Positions 5,411-5,488 of a stretch of DNA of 5,488 bases are shown one piece after another (the stretch's first letter is position 1; each line of letters opens with the position of its first letter). The position numbers and the translations under genes were made by a program. This DNA is from Deltaproteobacteria bacterium (GTDB lineage: Bacteria > Desulfobacterota > Desulfobulbia > Desulfobulbales > BM004). The stretch spans positions 1 to 5,488 of the forward strand of contig JAFDCT010000237.1 of assembly GCA_019312695.1 (NCBI GenBank), given 5' to 3'. Under the pieces are notes generated by a model, which saw only the letters and a program-made list of their open reading frames with translations, searched no databases and had not been told where the DNA came from.

Positions 5411-5488
5411 ATGGCAACCCGTGAACAAAAAAGTAAAACTCTCGACAATGCCATGTACCAGATTGAGAAACAGTTCGGCAAAGGCTCG
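5411..5488 (+). CDS. recA: RecA recombinase, N-terminal fragment (runs off right edge)
   Basis: Only 26 codons are present. The protein starts MATREQKSKTLDNAMYQIEK and continues QFGKGS. The QIEKQFGKGS block is the highly conserved N-terminal signature of RecA, and the lysine-rich first helix that mediates filament contacts precedes it. RecA forms ATP-dependent filaments on single-stranded DNA, catalyses strand exchange and triggers LexA self-cleavage. The Walker A motif would lie about 45 residues further on, outside the window. Its place directly after cinA is a widespread gene order and supports the call. The 182-base gap, two dyads and strong ribosome binding site suggest its own regulated promoter rather than simple read-through from cinA. 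Confidence 0.93.
   Translation, partial: MATREQKSKTLDNAMYQIEKQFGKGS

Noticed and set aside
5296..5481. 61-codon minus-strand frame with a hydrophobic stretch opposite recA
   Set aside because: It is antisense to the conserved recA start and its leader. The hydrophobic run is a mirror of recA codons and AT-rich DNA.
1..5488. Mobile element, CRISPR array, toxin-antitoxin pair, tRNA or riboswitch
   Set aside because: No transposase or integrase, spaced direct repeats, cloverleaf or recognisable aptamer is visible, and the window is filled by housekeeping-type genes with short gaps.

Overview
The window is an ordinary-looking chromosomal segment from a Gram-negative bacterium. A lipid A gene (lpxB) lies next to a Gfo/Idh/MocA oxidoreductase, and recA lies directly downstream of cinA. 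This combination, plus the protein character, suggests the Desulfobacterota (former Deltaproteobacteria), perhaps near Desulfobulbales. That placement rests on gene order and sequence feel, not on a search.

Layout: two gene groups are transcribed away from a 216-base AT-rich divergent region (2338-2553). Leftward (minus strand) are a PfkB-family sugar kinase (1417-2337), a Gfo/Idh/MocA oxidoreductase (223-1212) and the first 31 codons of lpxB (1-93, running off the left edge). A weak hairpin with a T-run follows the kinase, and a perfect TATAAT lies just beyond it, so the oxidoreductase-lpxB pair may have its own promoter. Rightward (plus strand) are mtaB, a tRNA methylthiotransferase (2554-3897), cinA (3951-5228) and the first 26 codons of recA (5411-5488, running off the right edge). 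No stretch over 300 bases lacks a gene.

Functionally, the left side concerns the cell envelope: LpxB makes the lipid A disaccharide, and the oxidoreductase probably acts on a nucleotide sugar. The kinase is an adjacent enzyme of unknown sugar specificity. The right side concerns tRNA modification (MtaB, ms2t6A37), pyridine-nucleotide salvage (CinA) and recombination and the SOS response (RecA). The cinA-recA order is a recurrent bacterial arrangement.

I found no mobile element, CRISPR array, RNA gene or clearly new system. The points worth a second look are in the non-coding DNA and in small protein details: a 13-base word shared by the cinA and recA leaders, two dyads before recA that could bind LexA, a perfect 10-base palindrome in the divergent region, altered motif residues in CinA, and the unassigned substrates of the oxidoreductase and the kinase.
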